Of a stretch of 64,000 bases of DNA, positions 10,150 through 20,696 are shown in pieces. Made by a program: the position numbers and the translations under genes. The notes beneath the pieces are model-generated. The model was not told the origin of the DNA, did not search any database, and saw only the letters and a program-made list of their open reading frames with translations. Where the stretch lies: contig CM054143.1 in NCBI GenBank assembly GCA_028751875.1, positions 64,228,840-64,292,839 of the forward strand. The letters are read 5' to 3'. Position 1 is the first letter of the stretch. Each line of letters starts with the position of its first letter. The stretch comes from Rapana venosa (taxonomy: Eukaryota; Mollusca; Gastropoda; Neogastropoda; Muricidae).

Positions 10150-10230
10150 CATTCAAATTCAAATTCAAATTCAAAAACTTTATTATCTCAAAGACAGAGA
10201 AATTCCGGCGGGTTACTCGCCATACATAAA
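10150..10230 (-). mobile_element. Retroelement 3' end with (TTTGAA)n tail
   Basis: On the minus strand, AACCCGCCGGAATTTCTCTG leads to GAGATAATAAAG, an AATAAA signal, and then four TTTGAA-type hexamers. It abuts the L1-like relic at 9600-10149 head to tail. The same layout is seen at 5200-5280 and 15541-15603. Confidence 0.6.
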
Positions 10231-11560
10231 AACAATAAACATTTAAACATAATATTTAAAACACACACACTTTCCAACATCAGCACGCACCCATCATGAG
10301 ATAAAAAGCATCCACAAATCAGCAATATCTCAGCCAGCCACAAACCCACCCCAACAAAAATCACTTTACTCATGTGCGCACAAGTAAACCCGTACGTCCG
10401 CACATACACAGTCACTCGCGCACGCGCACGCACGCTCGCACATTGTAAACATTCGTACCCATGCTCACGCATTTTAATAATATAAGTCAAATTGTTATAA
10501 CATGTTGAATAAGACAAATATTTTTTAAATTAATACTATGTTCTTTTAAGATATTGAACTGGTACTAAAAATAAACACACGCACGCTATTTTAAGAAAAA
10601 AAGCATTTGTATTACTGTATGATTAGACAAATATCAGTAGTTAATAGTTATTCTATTAGAAATGAACACAGAGTTTACTCTATAAAAGGTTAGCCTTTGA
10701 GTCGCTCTCTCTCTTTCTCCCCTCCTCCATTCCCCCCCCCCCCCCCACTAACCCCCCCTCTCTCTCTCTCTCCTCTCTGACTCGATCTCTCTCTCTTCCT
10801 CTCGCTGCCTCTCGCTCTCTCTCTCTCTCTCCTCTCTCTCTCGATCTCTCTTCTCTCTCTCGTGGCTTTAGTGTTTCATGAGTTCAGATTTTTATTGTCA
10901 TACCATCTAGGTAATTAGCAGAATTGAGGTTGGAATAATAACTATTTTGATATGCAGGGTCTCTAGACTTGGGTACTCTGTCAGCGCTTTTGAGAGGCAG
11001 GAGTTGTCTAAATATTTGCAAGTACATGTGTGTCTCACTACAATCTGTCTAGCTCTGTCTCTCACACGGCACATTCATACCAAGTCATTCAAGTTTCATT
11101 TGCTTCACAGCCCACAATTTTGCACACATCTGGTTTACAATCCTTGTTTACTATGTTTCGTTGATTTTTAACAGTCAGGCCCCTACCACAAACCCTAGGG
11201 AAAATGAAAGGACTGAAACTCAATAAAGCATCGGTAGAAAATTTGTAAAAACTTTTACAAGTTTATCTTGATCAGACTCCGGAGGTTTTTTGAAGGAATA
11301 GATGGCATGTGAGTGGCATTTTCCTATTTTACAATATCTGTATTAGCATCAAAATTTAGGTTTATCCTCAAATTAATAGTACCTAGATAGTTTGTATTTG
11401 GTGTACAACGCTCATACCTTTACACCATCAATGTAAAAGATTTGGTATGGGCTGAGGGTCCACTAGCGAAAATCAATCTACATTTACATTAGTCTTTTTT
11501 GAACTTATGGTCCAAGGACAGTGAGTCTGTTAGTGCACCAGGAGGAGAAGATCCTCAAAC
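10231..11560. repeat. CA-, AT- and CT-rich sequence, no gene
   Basis: It contains CA/CG-rich sequence at about 10380-10440 and a long CT-rich tract with a C-run at about 10704-10862. Otherwise it is AT-rich. I see no gene or recognisable element. Confidence 0.6.
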
Positions 11561-11564
11561 TTGT

Positions 11565-12345
11565 TTAAAATACATGACATGGGAAATTAGACAGATCTTC
11601 CAGAGCAGAGTCATCAGAAAATAATATTTGATTAACGGTTATAAGATCAGAGGACAGTGCAGTCATTTGTGTAAAGGGTGAAAATGAGGGGGGACAGAAA
11701 CCGTGCCTTGGTTTTAGGGAGAAAACCAGTGAGAAGTTGATCTTTGAGTGGATATGGCTTTTTTGAATCGAACAACACTGTGTCCGGTGTCGAGTCAAAA
11801 AGCTCATCATAGAGTGTGATTAGCCGAAGGACAGACATCTGCATTGAGAGCTGAGTTTGAGAGCTTAATAGTGTGGGGCTTGAATAGTATTAAAGGCAGA
11901 ATCAGAGAAGTGACAATGAAAAAGTTATACGAACATAAGGTCGGATGATTTTCTAGGTGGGAATAAAAACAAGTATGCCGCAAGTAATCTGTAGGCTCTG
12001 TGTTTTGAGAGCTTCTGTTGGCTTTGGTATGCAAACTGAAGATGGTATCTAGATAGATGAAGAAGTAGAGAAAGAAGCCGTTTTATGAGAAACGGCATTC
12101 TGCTTCAAAACATTTTCATTTACTCTATTGGGTGAGAGTACTGGGCTATAGTGCATTTAAAGATTGGGATGGTGATTATTTTTTGGGATACAGTGACAAA
12201 TTATTGATTTTTTCCAGAGAGACATGGAACATGGCTTGCTTTCAATGACAGAGAAAACAAAATCACTAAAAACATGGGACACAGCTCGACTGTTGCACAA
12301 GATTTTATAAAGCCGACCACAAATATCCATGTTCCACACCTACAG
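11565..12345 (-). mobile_element. Rex1-like LINE reverse transcriptase relic
   Basis: Minus-strand translations give SMSLWKKSIICHCIPKNN at about 12160-12230, matching the LWK.S.I.P.PK start of the reverse transcriptase in Rex1-like and related LINEs. They also give LSPLIFTLYTNDC at about 11650-11690 and DDSALEDLSN at about 11590-11620, the usual LSPLLF...FADD region, with F-ADD reading FSDD. Stops and shifts divide it into at least three frames. The endonuclease domain is not visible. The clade call is from memory of motif style and is tentative. Confidence 0.6.
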
Positions 12346-12599
12346 TCCTTCCTCTCTTATGCTTTACTCTTTTAAGATAGATTTAACATCTGTAGCCCCC
12401 ACATGCAACAGTAATCTTCATCATTCGAATCTCTTATCACAGACATGTTGGTTGCAGGTTAGACAGAAACCAGATGAAGCTCAGTTTGTGATCTGCACGC
12501 TCTCAAGCGCAATAGAAAATCATTCAGTTCTTCAGCAACTAGCTTTTTGTTCCTGCTAGTGGTATTGGACTGTGTTGACATTTTTGAGTTTGCTTGCAC

Positions 12600-13830
12600 T
12601 GAAAGTATCTTTACCTTCCACGCTCTTTAGCCAAATATGACCCCTCTGAAATCGTTTCGCTTCAACTTATACTCTTTATAAGATTATTTTACATTCTCGA
12701 ATTTCTTTTTGGGTTTCTTGTTGATTGTTATGGCTGGCCTATTTCTATCGCGCTTGAACGCTACTTTACTTCTTTTGTTTAGAGAGGATTTTAGTGTTTT
12801 TGTCACCCAAGGTTTTTATGTTGGAGAATATCTTTACGTAGCTTTTTGAGGAATAATAAGATTTTCACAAAAAGAGATGTATGGACTATGCACAAACATC
12901 AGTCGCTTCTTCAATACCATTCAGTTTTTCATCCCATCTTGTACAACTTTTCGGGTAGAGATATAATTGTTAATAAGGCATTATACCGCAGTAAGGGTTT
13001 GGACCGTTTCAGCACACTTTTAGCTTCGCTTATGTAGACTGAGTGCTGACAGTTCTGAGCAATATTGTGTCGTGTATTGTCAACCTTTGTTTTTTCTGAT
13101 TATTCTGATAATCTGCTTGTCTACATAAATCCAGTCAAAGTAACTATATCAGTTGCTTCACTTGCAGATCTAAGTCTTAACTGTTCATATGACATAAGAT
13201 TGCCCTTTTCAAGTATAAAGTTTCCTATGCAATGAATACCTTTATCAATCCATTATAGTAGCAATACACTTGTTTCCTGCCTGTATTCTTTTATTGAAAA
13301 AAACTGGTTCTCCTAACAGTTTGCAAGAATAACTAGAGTTAACTTTGTAAAAGAATCCTTTGTATGCACAGAATACGTCTGCCCAAGTTGCATTAGATTC
13401 ACAAAATTTTAAAATGATCTCTGGTCGATATTTTGAAATATTGTTGATCAGTAGAAAGTTGTAGCTTGCAATAGCCTGCAACCTATGATTTGTTGTCTGG
13501 AGTTCTTTTCAGACATGTCAGTTTCAAAGATTGTGCTAATATTTTCAATTCTGGTAACCCAAGACCTCCATTTTTGATACTTTTGTGTGATACTTTTCTA
13601 CTTATTTTATCTCTTTTATTGTTCCAAACAAATTTGTAGCAGTAGCTTTGCAAAGTATAAAAAAATCGTCTGGCGGATTATGGACTGAATCTTCTGTTAC
13701 CCGAAAAGTTTCAAATTCCCTATCCTGTTCACAATGCCACTTGTGATGGTGCCAAGAAGCAAGGATAAAAGCAAGGTAAAGAAATAGTGGAACAACAACT
13801 CTTAGCAACAATTTAACATATAGTAGTTGT
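12600..13830 (-). mobile_element. L1/Tx1-like LINE relic
   Basis: Around 13560-13680 (minus) one frame reads YCYKFVWNNKRDKISRKVSH and then NGGLGLPELKILAQSLKLT, the F.WN.K...I......GGL..P......SLK block that follows the L1/Tx1-like reverse transcriptase. Translations further along (13480-12650) remain L1-like but broken by stops. The plus-strand open frames across this stretch are shadows. The tail zinc-knuckle region of a similar element is present separately at 9600-10149. Confidence 0.6.
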
Positions 13831-13989
13831 AGACGCAGATGAAGATAACAGCTGGTAGTTGGTCTTTATTCAGACCTCAGCATACCAATGATGTGCAGGG
13901 ATCTCCCCAAGCCCAATACTGACTAGCTATCCCTATCTAAGAAAACCAAGTGGGACACAATTCAGAGGTGTGTCCCGATTTAGAAACAG

Positions 13990-14145
13990 GACACTGCAAC
14001 ATATTCACGATCACAATGGAGATAATCAAAATACCTCCCTGTCACTAGATCTAGCAAATAAACACACTAGATCTAGCAAATAATCACACTAGATCTAGCA
14101 TGCAAACAATTGCACTAAAGGAAAATAACTCAAATTATATATTAC

Positions 14146-14189
<44 letters not shown>

Positions 14190-14190
14190 A
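13990..14190. repeat. Dispersed repeat with (CT)n end, copy 2
   Basis: It matches 6011-6296 in order: ACCTCCCTGTCAC, ACTAGATCTAGCA, AAAGGAAAATAACTCAAATT, C-run, CT run. Here the ACTAGATCTAGCAAATAA part is amplified to three units with a 22-bp period (starts at 14044, 14066 and 14088). That unit contains the palindrome CTAGATCTAG. Confidence 0.8.
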
Positions 14191-14285
14191 TGTTTGTTTA
14201 TTTGGAGGTGTTTGTTGTTGTTTTTTCATTGGTGTGTGTTTGTTTGTTGCTGTTGGGTTTCGTTTGTTCTTCTGTTTTGATTAAT

Positions 14286-14286
14286 G

Positions 14287-14317
<31 letters not shown>

Positions 14318-14326
14318 TGTGTGTGG
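14286..14326. repeat. (TG)n microsatellite
   Basis: TG alternation with one interruption. Confidence 0.95.
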
Positions 14327-14394
14327 TTTTCCTTGACTTTTTTCTTCTTTTCTTTGTTTGTTGGGGTTTTTTTGTGAGAGCATGATGTAAAGAA

Positions 14395-14438
14395 GCCCTG
14401 TGCTTATCCATTTACTCTCAATAAACTTTTCGATTTCG

Positions 14439-14517
<79 letters not shown>

Positions 14518-14522
14518 TCTCT

Positions 14523-14604
<82 letters not shown>

Positions 14605-14690
14605 GTGTCTCTCTCTGTTTCTCACACACATAAACATACACACACACACACACACAACACACACACACACACACACACACACACTATTAT
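14395..14690. repeat. (CT)n and (CA)n microsatellites after AATAAA
   Basis: The sequence CTCAATAAACTTTTCGATTT at about 14418 has the form of a polyadenylation signal. It runs into about 190 bases of CT repeat (14440-14625) and then about 50 bases of CA repeat (14636-14684). It may be the 3' end of a retroelement whose CT tail has expanded. Confidence 0.8.
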
Positions 14691-15540
14691 AAGCGATGTT
14701 TGTTTTTAGTTTGATAGTTCAGTTGATTATGGGCTTTTGATGTTTTTATTGTATAGGGGTTTTACTTGTTTGAGTAATTGTTTCTTTATTATTATTTTTC
14801 TATTTGATTGAATGTGTTTTCCCCCTTTCCCTTTGATACTCCACCCCCATCCCCATCCTTTCCAATGCTTTTCTGTTATTATCTTTATGCTGTTGTCTCA
14901 TGGTGATGGTGATTATTTGTTTTATTGTTGTCTCATGGGTGATAGTTGTTATTATTGTATCTCTATTATAGTTATCATAATCATTGTCTTTTAAAAAAAT
15001 TATTTTGCTTGCTTGATAGTTATTGCATGAATATATCATATTTAAAAAGCGCTACTTGAAGAGTATGAGCGCATATGAGCACACGTTTGCGTAGGTGGAG
15101 GAGAGGACGGATGTCATTGCAGGCAATAAATTATTGTCAGTAATGACGCAAAATGAATGCCTAGTATTTTCTAACATTTTGTTCCTGTACCTTTTTATTA
15201 TCTTAAATATGAACGTGAAAGAATGGATGATATAGTAGGTGAAGTATTTTGTTTGTCTTGATGTTTTATGATTTTATTTTTTAAATCTTAAAACATTCTT
15301 TATCTAAGTGTGTGTGTTTGTGTGTGTTTGTGTGTATGGCGTGCGCGCACGCGCGCAGGTGTATGAGTATGTGTGTGCGTGTGTATGTATATGTGTATAA
15401 TTTGTATTTTCCAATGTATTATTTTATCGATTTTCATCCTTTTACTGGTTATATTTATTAGTAAAGGTAAATATGTAGTATTTCAGTATAATCATTAAGA
15501 AATTTGTTCTTAGATAGATGGCTTGATGAACAAAAGCAAA
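14691..15540. other. No gene; TG/CG-rich patch
   Basis: AT-rich sequence with a TG/CG-rich patch at about 15304-15395. Nothing else identifiable. Confidence 0.6.
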
Positions 15541-15601
15541 TGCATTCCTTATGTGGAAATAAAAATTTGACTTGACTTGACTTGACTTGACTTGACTTGA
15601 C

Positions 15602-15603
<2 letters not shown>
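15541..15603 (+). mobile_element. Retroelement 3' end with (TTGAC)n tail
   Basis: GTGGAAATAAAAATTTGAC, containing an AATAAA signal, is followed by seven TTGAC pentamers and then directly by a CA microsatellite (15604-15668). The coding part upstream is not recognisable. This is the same 3' architecture as the minus-strand 5200-5280. Confidence 0.6.
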
Positions 15604-15675
<72 letters not shown>

Positions 15676-16420
15676 CTCACGCATACGTGGCACCCGCGCA
15701 CCTGGCTACATGAGGAATATATCTCAAAGATGTTTTCTGGATAGATGATGAAAACCGCAGGGAGAGTATGTAGCCCTGTTTGACTCCTACTGTTGTTTGA
15801 AAGAAGTCTCAAACCTGGCTGTTCAGTAGGACTCTGCTGCTGGCATTTTTGTATTATTTGTCCATGTTCTTTCCTCTGCTAGAAATCCAATGTTTACCAA
15901 ATAGTGAGATTCTGCATATGCGACTGCTTTTGCCCACTGTTAATTCTTTCCCTATCCAGCCAGAAGAGTAAAACGTGTCATCTGGAATTAGTGATCGGAG
16001 GCTGTCTCTCCACCTTAGTTTATCGAAAGTCTAATACTATTTGCCAGAGGCATAATTAATTATACAGGTTGAAACCTTGTGGTAGAGAGTTTTCAATTGT
16101 CCGAGGTTATGTGATTTCCATAAGATGTTTTAGTAAATACGAATAGTCGATATGTCTGTTAAATTAAACAAAGGAACAAAAAAATGGCTGAGAATTCAGA
16201 CACAGCTGATACAGGACATAGAGAAGAGAAACTAATGTTACACAAATGTTTACGTAACAACTTTCTTTACAAATGCTACATCAATTAAAAAGGATTTGTA
16301 TTTATGATGGCATATTGCACAGTGATTGTCAATGATCACTAAGACGTTCATAGTTTGTCTGATCATTAAGATAGCCATTATTTTACTTTTCTCAAGGATT
16401 TATGTTTTTCCTGTCCGGGC

Positions 16421-17207
16421 GGAAGTAACACAGAGCTGCAAGATCTTACGACCAGACTTGAGAACAGAGCTGGAGCATATGGGATGGAGGTGAGCTCGGA
16501 GAAAAGTAAAGTACTTGTGAACAGCACGAGCAACGCCACTGCTAAAATTTACATGAATGGCCAGCAACTGGAGGAGGTAGACGCTTTTAAATACCTCGGC
16601 GCTACACTCATAAAGGACGGGCGATCGACGACAGAAATCAAAGTCAGAATAGCCATGGCAACATCTTCCATGACAAAACTCACCACCATATGGAAAAGTA
16701 AAGAGATCAGTTTCCCAATCAAACTAAAGCTCTACAAAGCCCTAATTCAGACTATCCTGCTGTACGGAAGTGAAACCTGGACATTGACTGCTGAAACAGC
16801 AAAGCGAATCCAGTCATTTGAAACAAAATGCCATAGAAAACTGCTGGGCATATCCTGGAGAGAACGAAAGACCAATGAATTTGTCAAGAGTCAAATAACA
16901 CGGCTGGCAGGTCCACAAGAACCCCTTCTCACCATCGTCAAGAAGAAAAAGCTGACATGGTTCGGCCACGTCACCCGCCACAACACTCTGCCAAAAACAG
17001 TACTGCAGGGAACACTCGAAGGTGGCAGAAAGAGGGGAAGACAGAACAAGTCATGGATGGACAACATCAGAGAATGGACCAGGATGAATGACTCGGCACT
17101 ACTGCGCAGAGCCGAGGACCAAGATGGATGGAGGAGGCTTACCACGGCATCGTCTTTCATGTCTCCTCCACGACCGCCAAGGTCACGGGACTGATGATGA
17201 TGATGAT
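16421..17207 (+). mobile_element. 5'-truncated RTE-like LINE, RT C-terminal
   Basis: A frame open from about 16421 to a TGA at 17192-17194 (about 257 codons) encodes the C-terminal part of a non-LTR reverse transcriptase. It enters just after the catalytic FADD with GGSNTELQDLTTRLE, then EVSSEKSKVLVNS, DAFKYLGATL, KLYKALIQTILLYGSETWTL, LTWFGHVTRH and RKRGRQNKSWMDNIREW, ending in PPRPPRSRD. A (GAT)n microsatellite follows directly, as expected of an RTE-type 3' end. The frame is intact, so the insertion is young, but endonuclease and catalytic site are missing. The internal ATG at 16484 is not a real start. It lies in block A only. Confidence 0.85.
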
Positions 17208-17281
17208 GAGTCAGTCTAGCTTATTTCTGTGTTGTGACTTGAAGACATTTAGGAATGTTGTGTGGTTTCTCTTCATGGACA

Positions 17282-17489
17282 AGGAACAAGGTCTTCTTCT
17301 TCTTCAAGTGTCCGGTCTGGTCCTGCAGACATCGACGATCATGGCTCTCCATTCTTCCCTGTTCTCGGTCCCTCTCATGAGCTCATTGTTAGTGCCCTCT
17401 TTATTCGTTGCGAATTTGTTTAAGCTGTCTGTGAATTTTGTGCGCTGTCTTCCTCTGCTCTTGTTTCCACAGATTCACAGGAACAAGGT
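17282..17489 (-). mobile_element. Short LINE 3'-end insertion with 11-bp TSD
   Basis: The insert 17293-17478 is flanked by direct repeats AGGAACAAGGT at 17282-17292 and 17479-17489. Read on the minus strand it ends in a (GAA)n tail and encodes the last residues of the same LINE seen at 19458-19828. Block C at 45060-45070 and block B near 32445 have the unfilled site with a single copy of the repeat. It is therefore a 5'-truncated target-primed insertion postdating the split of the blocks. Confidence 0.85.
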
Positions 17490-18369
17490 ATTGGCATGAT
17501 TGTTGCAGTCTCAAACATCATGTTTCTTGTCAGTGTAGATTTTCGTCTGGTTTGCAAATCTCAGCATCCGTATGGTGATGCTTGGTTTTGTTTGGGCTTT
17601 TTGATCTCATCCTCTGCTTCATGCAGTCCAGTTTTTCTCTCTTTCTTCTTTTCTTCTGTCTTTAACCATAGAGACCTTCACTCTACCTTCACCGAGTGCC
17701 GACATGTAGAGTGGCATGAAGACTCTACAAGAAGACGTCGAGTTCTGGATGGCAGACTTTCCTTTCCATTTCAGCAGCATGCTTTTTGTTTTTGTTTTTT
17801 AATTGTCATTTTTACAACGCAATTGTCTTGAGGTCACAGACCTGCACCTTTGCAATGTCGAAAGCTTAAGTATACAGCAATGATCTGAATAGACACACAA
17901 CCATAGAATGGGAGTGTGTCGTTTCTTTTGACACTCTCCAGGATGTCACGTCAAGCAAAGCGAGCATCAAGCATGCCAGGATATTACTAGCAAAAGCCAA
18001 CGTAATACATGTCAGTCATGGCATCAGAGATTCCCCTGAAGGAAACAGTTGAGGACATTCAGAATTAATTTCAGACAAAGGAGAGAGCAGCAGGGACAGG
18101 TCTATAGAGAGGTTTATAGGAGTGGTATAGAGTCATGACCATACAGATATAGCAGGGTTTGAAGTTTTATTTTACTGATAATTATATCCATGTGCACAAA
18201 CCATACTTTCTTCCAGAGATAGTTATATTTACATTTCTTTGATATCGGTAGTGAGCACTATCGGCTGTTTATTTCTGGAGATGTTTTGAGAAGATAATGG
18301 GGTCATTGTGGAAAACAATACTGGGCACTTGCTGATTGATACTTGAGGGATGAGGAATCCTTGTGTCTG

Positions 18370-18973
18370 TCACCAACCATATATCATGGATTGGATCTGG
18401 TTGCCTCTTTCCCAGTTTCTGTTGTCAAGTCTTTTTCCATGATTTTCGATAAACATGTGTAGAGTAGCTAAAAATGTGTGATTAATTAAAAATTTGATCT
18501 GTCCTTCAGCAACGTACTGTTCAAGGCTTGTCTTTGAAGAGGGAATTTCAAAGAGGTGCTCACTAAAGAAATCATCAGCTACGTTGCATTCTCCAGGTCT
18601 GTTGCACAGAAAAAATAAGTTATAGGACTGAAGAAACATGATACTCCCTCTTTTATTGCAAGCAGATATCTTAGAGGAAGAATTTCTTTACATGACTTCC
18701 AGCAGTATGTGACCAGAGATTGTAGCAATTGGATGACTAACTAGACAGGTCAAGATGAAACTATCTATGGGGCCATATAAATTCCAGAGCTCCTCTTTCT
18801 GTATAAGAATGACGTATTTTACATCAGTTAATACCTGAATGGTGTTTGCATTACCGTGACATGTGCTGTACTTGCCATGCTGAGAAAGGATTGCTTCTAG
18901 ACCGTTTGGACTGGGGTCATCAAGGGTTTGTGTTTCCCACCCAGGGTCATAGTATTTCATGGTGGCTTGCCTT
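18370..18973 (-). pseudogene. Unrecognised 90-codon frame plus continuation
   Basis: A minus-strand frame begins at 18960 in a strong initiation context (GCCACCATGA) and runs 90 codons to a stop at 18688, starting MKYYDPGWETQTLDDPSPNG. A second frame (18639-18370) continues downstream out of phase. The paralogous stretch in block C (46287-45907) opens the same way but a 4-base deletion (CTAACTAGA to CTAGA) moves it into another frame, giving 126 codons. Of the four differences in the first 60 codons, three change the amino acid (Y/D, Q/H, N/K) and one is silent, which gives no sign of selection for protein. No domain recognised. It is probably non-coding or a dead exon. Confidence 0.25.
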
Positions 18974-19130
18974 GTGAGACGTGATTTGAGATTACCTGAT
19001 GCGTTTTCTTCCCTCTATGTCTCTCTGCATTCTGTTTCCTTTCAAGTGAAGTGTTAATAGTTAAGCGATGGAGGCATAATGTGGAAATAAACTTGAAGAC
19101 CTAGCCTGCTTAAACTAAGGAGACGTCACA

Positions 19131-19153
19131 TTGGGGGGGGGGGGGGGGGGGAG
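19131..19153. repeat. G-run
   Basis: About 20 consecutive guanines, shorter in blocks B and C at the matching place (near 33995 and 46461). Confidence 0.9.
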
Positions 19154-19448
19154 GGTGTTATTAGTTGGAGTAACTGTTTTATTTACGATTTCTACTATCA
19201 ATGGGTCTGAAGAGACTGTGTTTTTGCCACCCCTACCTCCAACCCATAGAATTCAGTCTGGTCTTTGTTCAGTTCAACTTGTTTTGTTAAACATGAGTCT
19301 TTTTCACCTAGGAACAATCATTGATGATCAACTCAAATTTACAGCAAACATAGATCCTTTAGAATGAAAGAATGGTTCCTGTATCTATTTTCTTCATAAA
19401 CTTTGAAATCTGCAAGTTAATGGAAAGTTCTTTAAAGTTTTTATCATT

Positions 19449-19837
19449 AGTTTATTTCTTCTTCTTCTTCAAGTGTCCGGTCTGGTCCTGCAGACATCGA
19501 CGATCATGGCTCTCCATTCTTCCCTGTTCTCGGTCCCTCTCATGAGCTCATTGTTGGTGCCCTCTTTATTCGTTGGGAATTTGTTTAAGCTGTCTGTGAA
19601 TTTTGTGCGTTGTCTTCCTCTGCTCTTGTTTCCACAGATTTTGCCACTCCATAACAGTTTCTCTAGTCCGTCAGCCCTGATTATATGGCCGAAAAATTTG
19701 AGCTGTCTTTCTCTGATAGTGTTGAGAAGGGATCTCTTGTACCCAGCCATTTCCATTACTTCTGCATTAGTTTTTCTTTTTGTCCATGAGACTTTCATGA
19801 TTCTCCGGATGAACCACATTTCCACTGCAGTTTATTT
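19449..19837 (-). mobile_element. LINE 3'-end insertion with 9-bp TSD
   Basis: Direct repeats AGTTTATTT at 19449-19457 and 19829-19837 flank a 371-base insert. On the minus strand it encodes, in one clean frame, the extreme C-terminus of a non-LTR reverse transcriptase: MWFIRRIMKVSWTKRKTN, RQLKFFGHIIRADGLEKLLW, SRGRQRTKFTDSL and REEWRAMIVDVCRTRPDT, followed by a (GAA)n tail. Block C (about 46768) and block B (about 34350) have the empty site. It is the same family as the shorter insertion at 17293-17478, with nearly identical overlapping sequence, so both are young. Confidence 0.85.
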
Positions 19838-20243
19838 GGTCTCATTTATTTGTTGGTACGGATCTTTAAATGTAAAATAACAAAACTGTAAACAGTTGTA
19901 GCAAGATTGTGGGAAACCCACACACACAAGTTAAATGAGAGCTATATCAATGTGGTGTGAAAGGAAAAGGACGGGGAAATGGCAGTGATGATACACGGTT
20001 TAGTGAAGTACCACGTGCTTCCCTCACCTCTACAACATTGTAGGGTTTTCAATTTATATCTTGTCCAAGCAAGAATAATGTGATACCTAGCTCGGTGTTA
20101 CTACTACACAAATAAACAGCAGTCAGAGAGAGAGGTCAGAGAGAGAAAGAGAGAGAGATGATGATGGTGACTTGGGATGACGATGGATTTTAGGAATGTG
20201 TACAGTTCTTATTCAAATGAAATTGCTGGTTTTAGGTTGAATA

Positions 20244-20306
20244 TGAGGTGTGTGTGTGTGTGTGTGTGTGTGTTGGTGTGTGTGTGGTGTGTGTGGTGTG
20301 GTGTTT
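20244..20306. repeat. (TG)n microsatellite
   Basis: TG alternation with several single-base interruptions. Confidence 0.95.
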
Positions 20307-20469
20307 GGAGAGGGCATAAAAGAGATAGTAGAATGATTGATTGATAACCTTTTTTCCCAGGGGCTACAGATAAGTATTGACATACTTTTTTCATCCGGCC
20401 CTTGCCTTAAGAAGGGACTGTCATTAGTGATCACAACTAATAATTTCAAGCAAACATAAACAACGTTGT

Positions 20470-20471
<2 letters not shown>

Positions 20472-20521
<50 letters not shown>

Positions 20522-20696
20522 AGGAGAGAGAGAGAGAGAGAGATTTTACAGACGTATTCATCTTATTCAGTGCATCTTGGGGAATGCCATTGTCTTCGCT
20601 GCAACAAGGACGAGGAACTATACAACCGTGGGCCTTTCGGTAGGTGAAATGTCCCCCTCGTGTTTTCCCCGTACACACACACACACACACACACCA
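20472..20696. repeat. (GA)n tract and (AC)n tract
   Basis: GA repeat with a GAAGAGGAGGA interruption at 20472-20543 and an AC repeat at 20671-20695. Between them is ordinary sequence with no feature identified. Confidence 0.9.

Noticed and set aside
17128..17831. Plus-strand frames of 123 and 111 codons
   Set aside because: The first covers the antisense strand of a LINE insert; the second has no motif and is not kept in block C.
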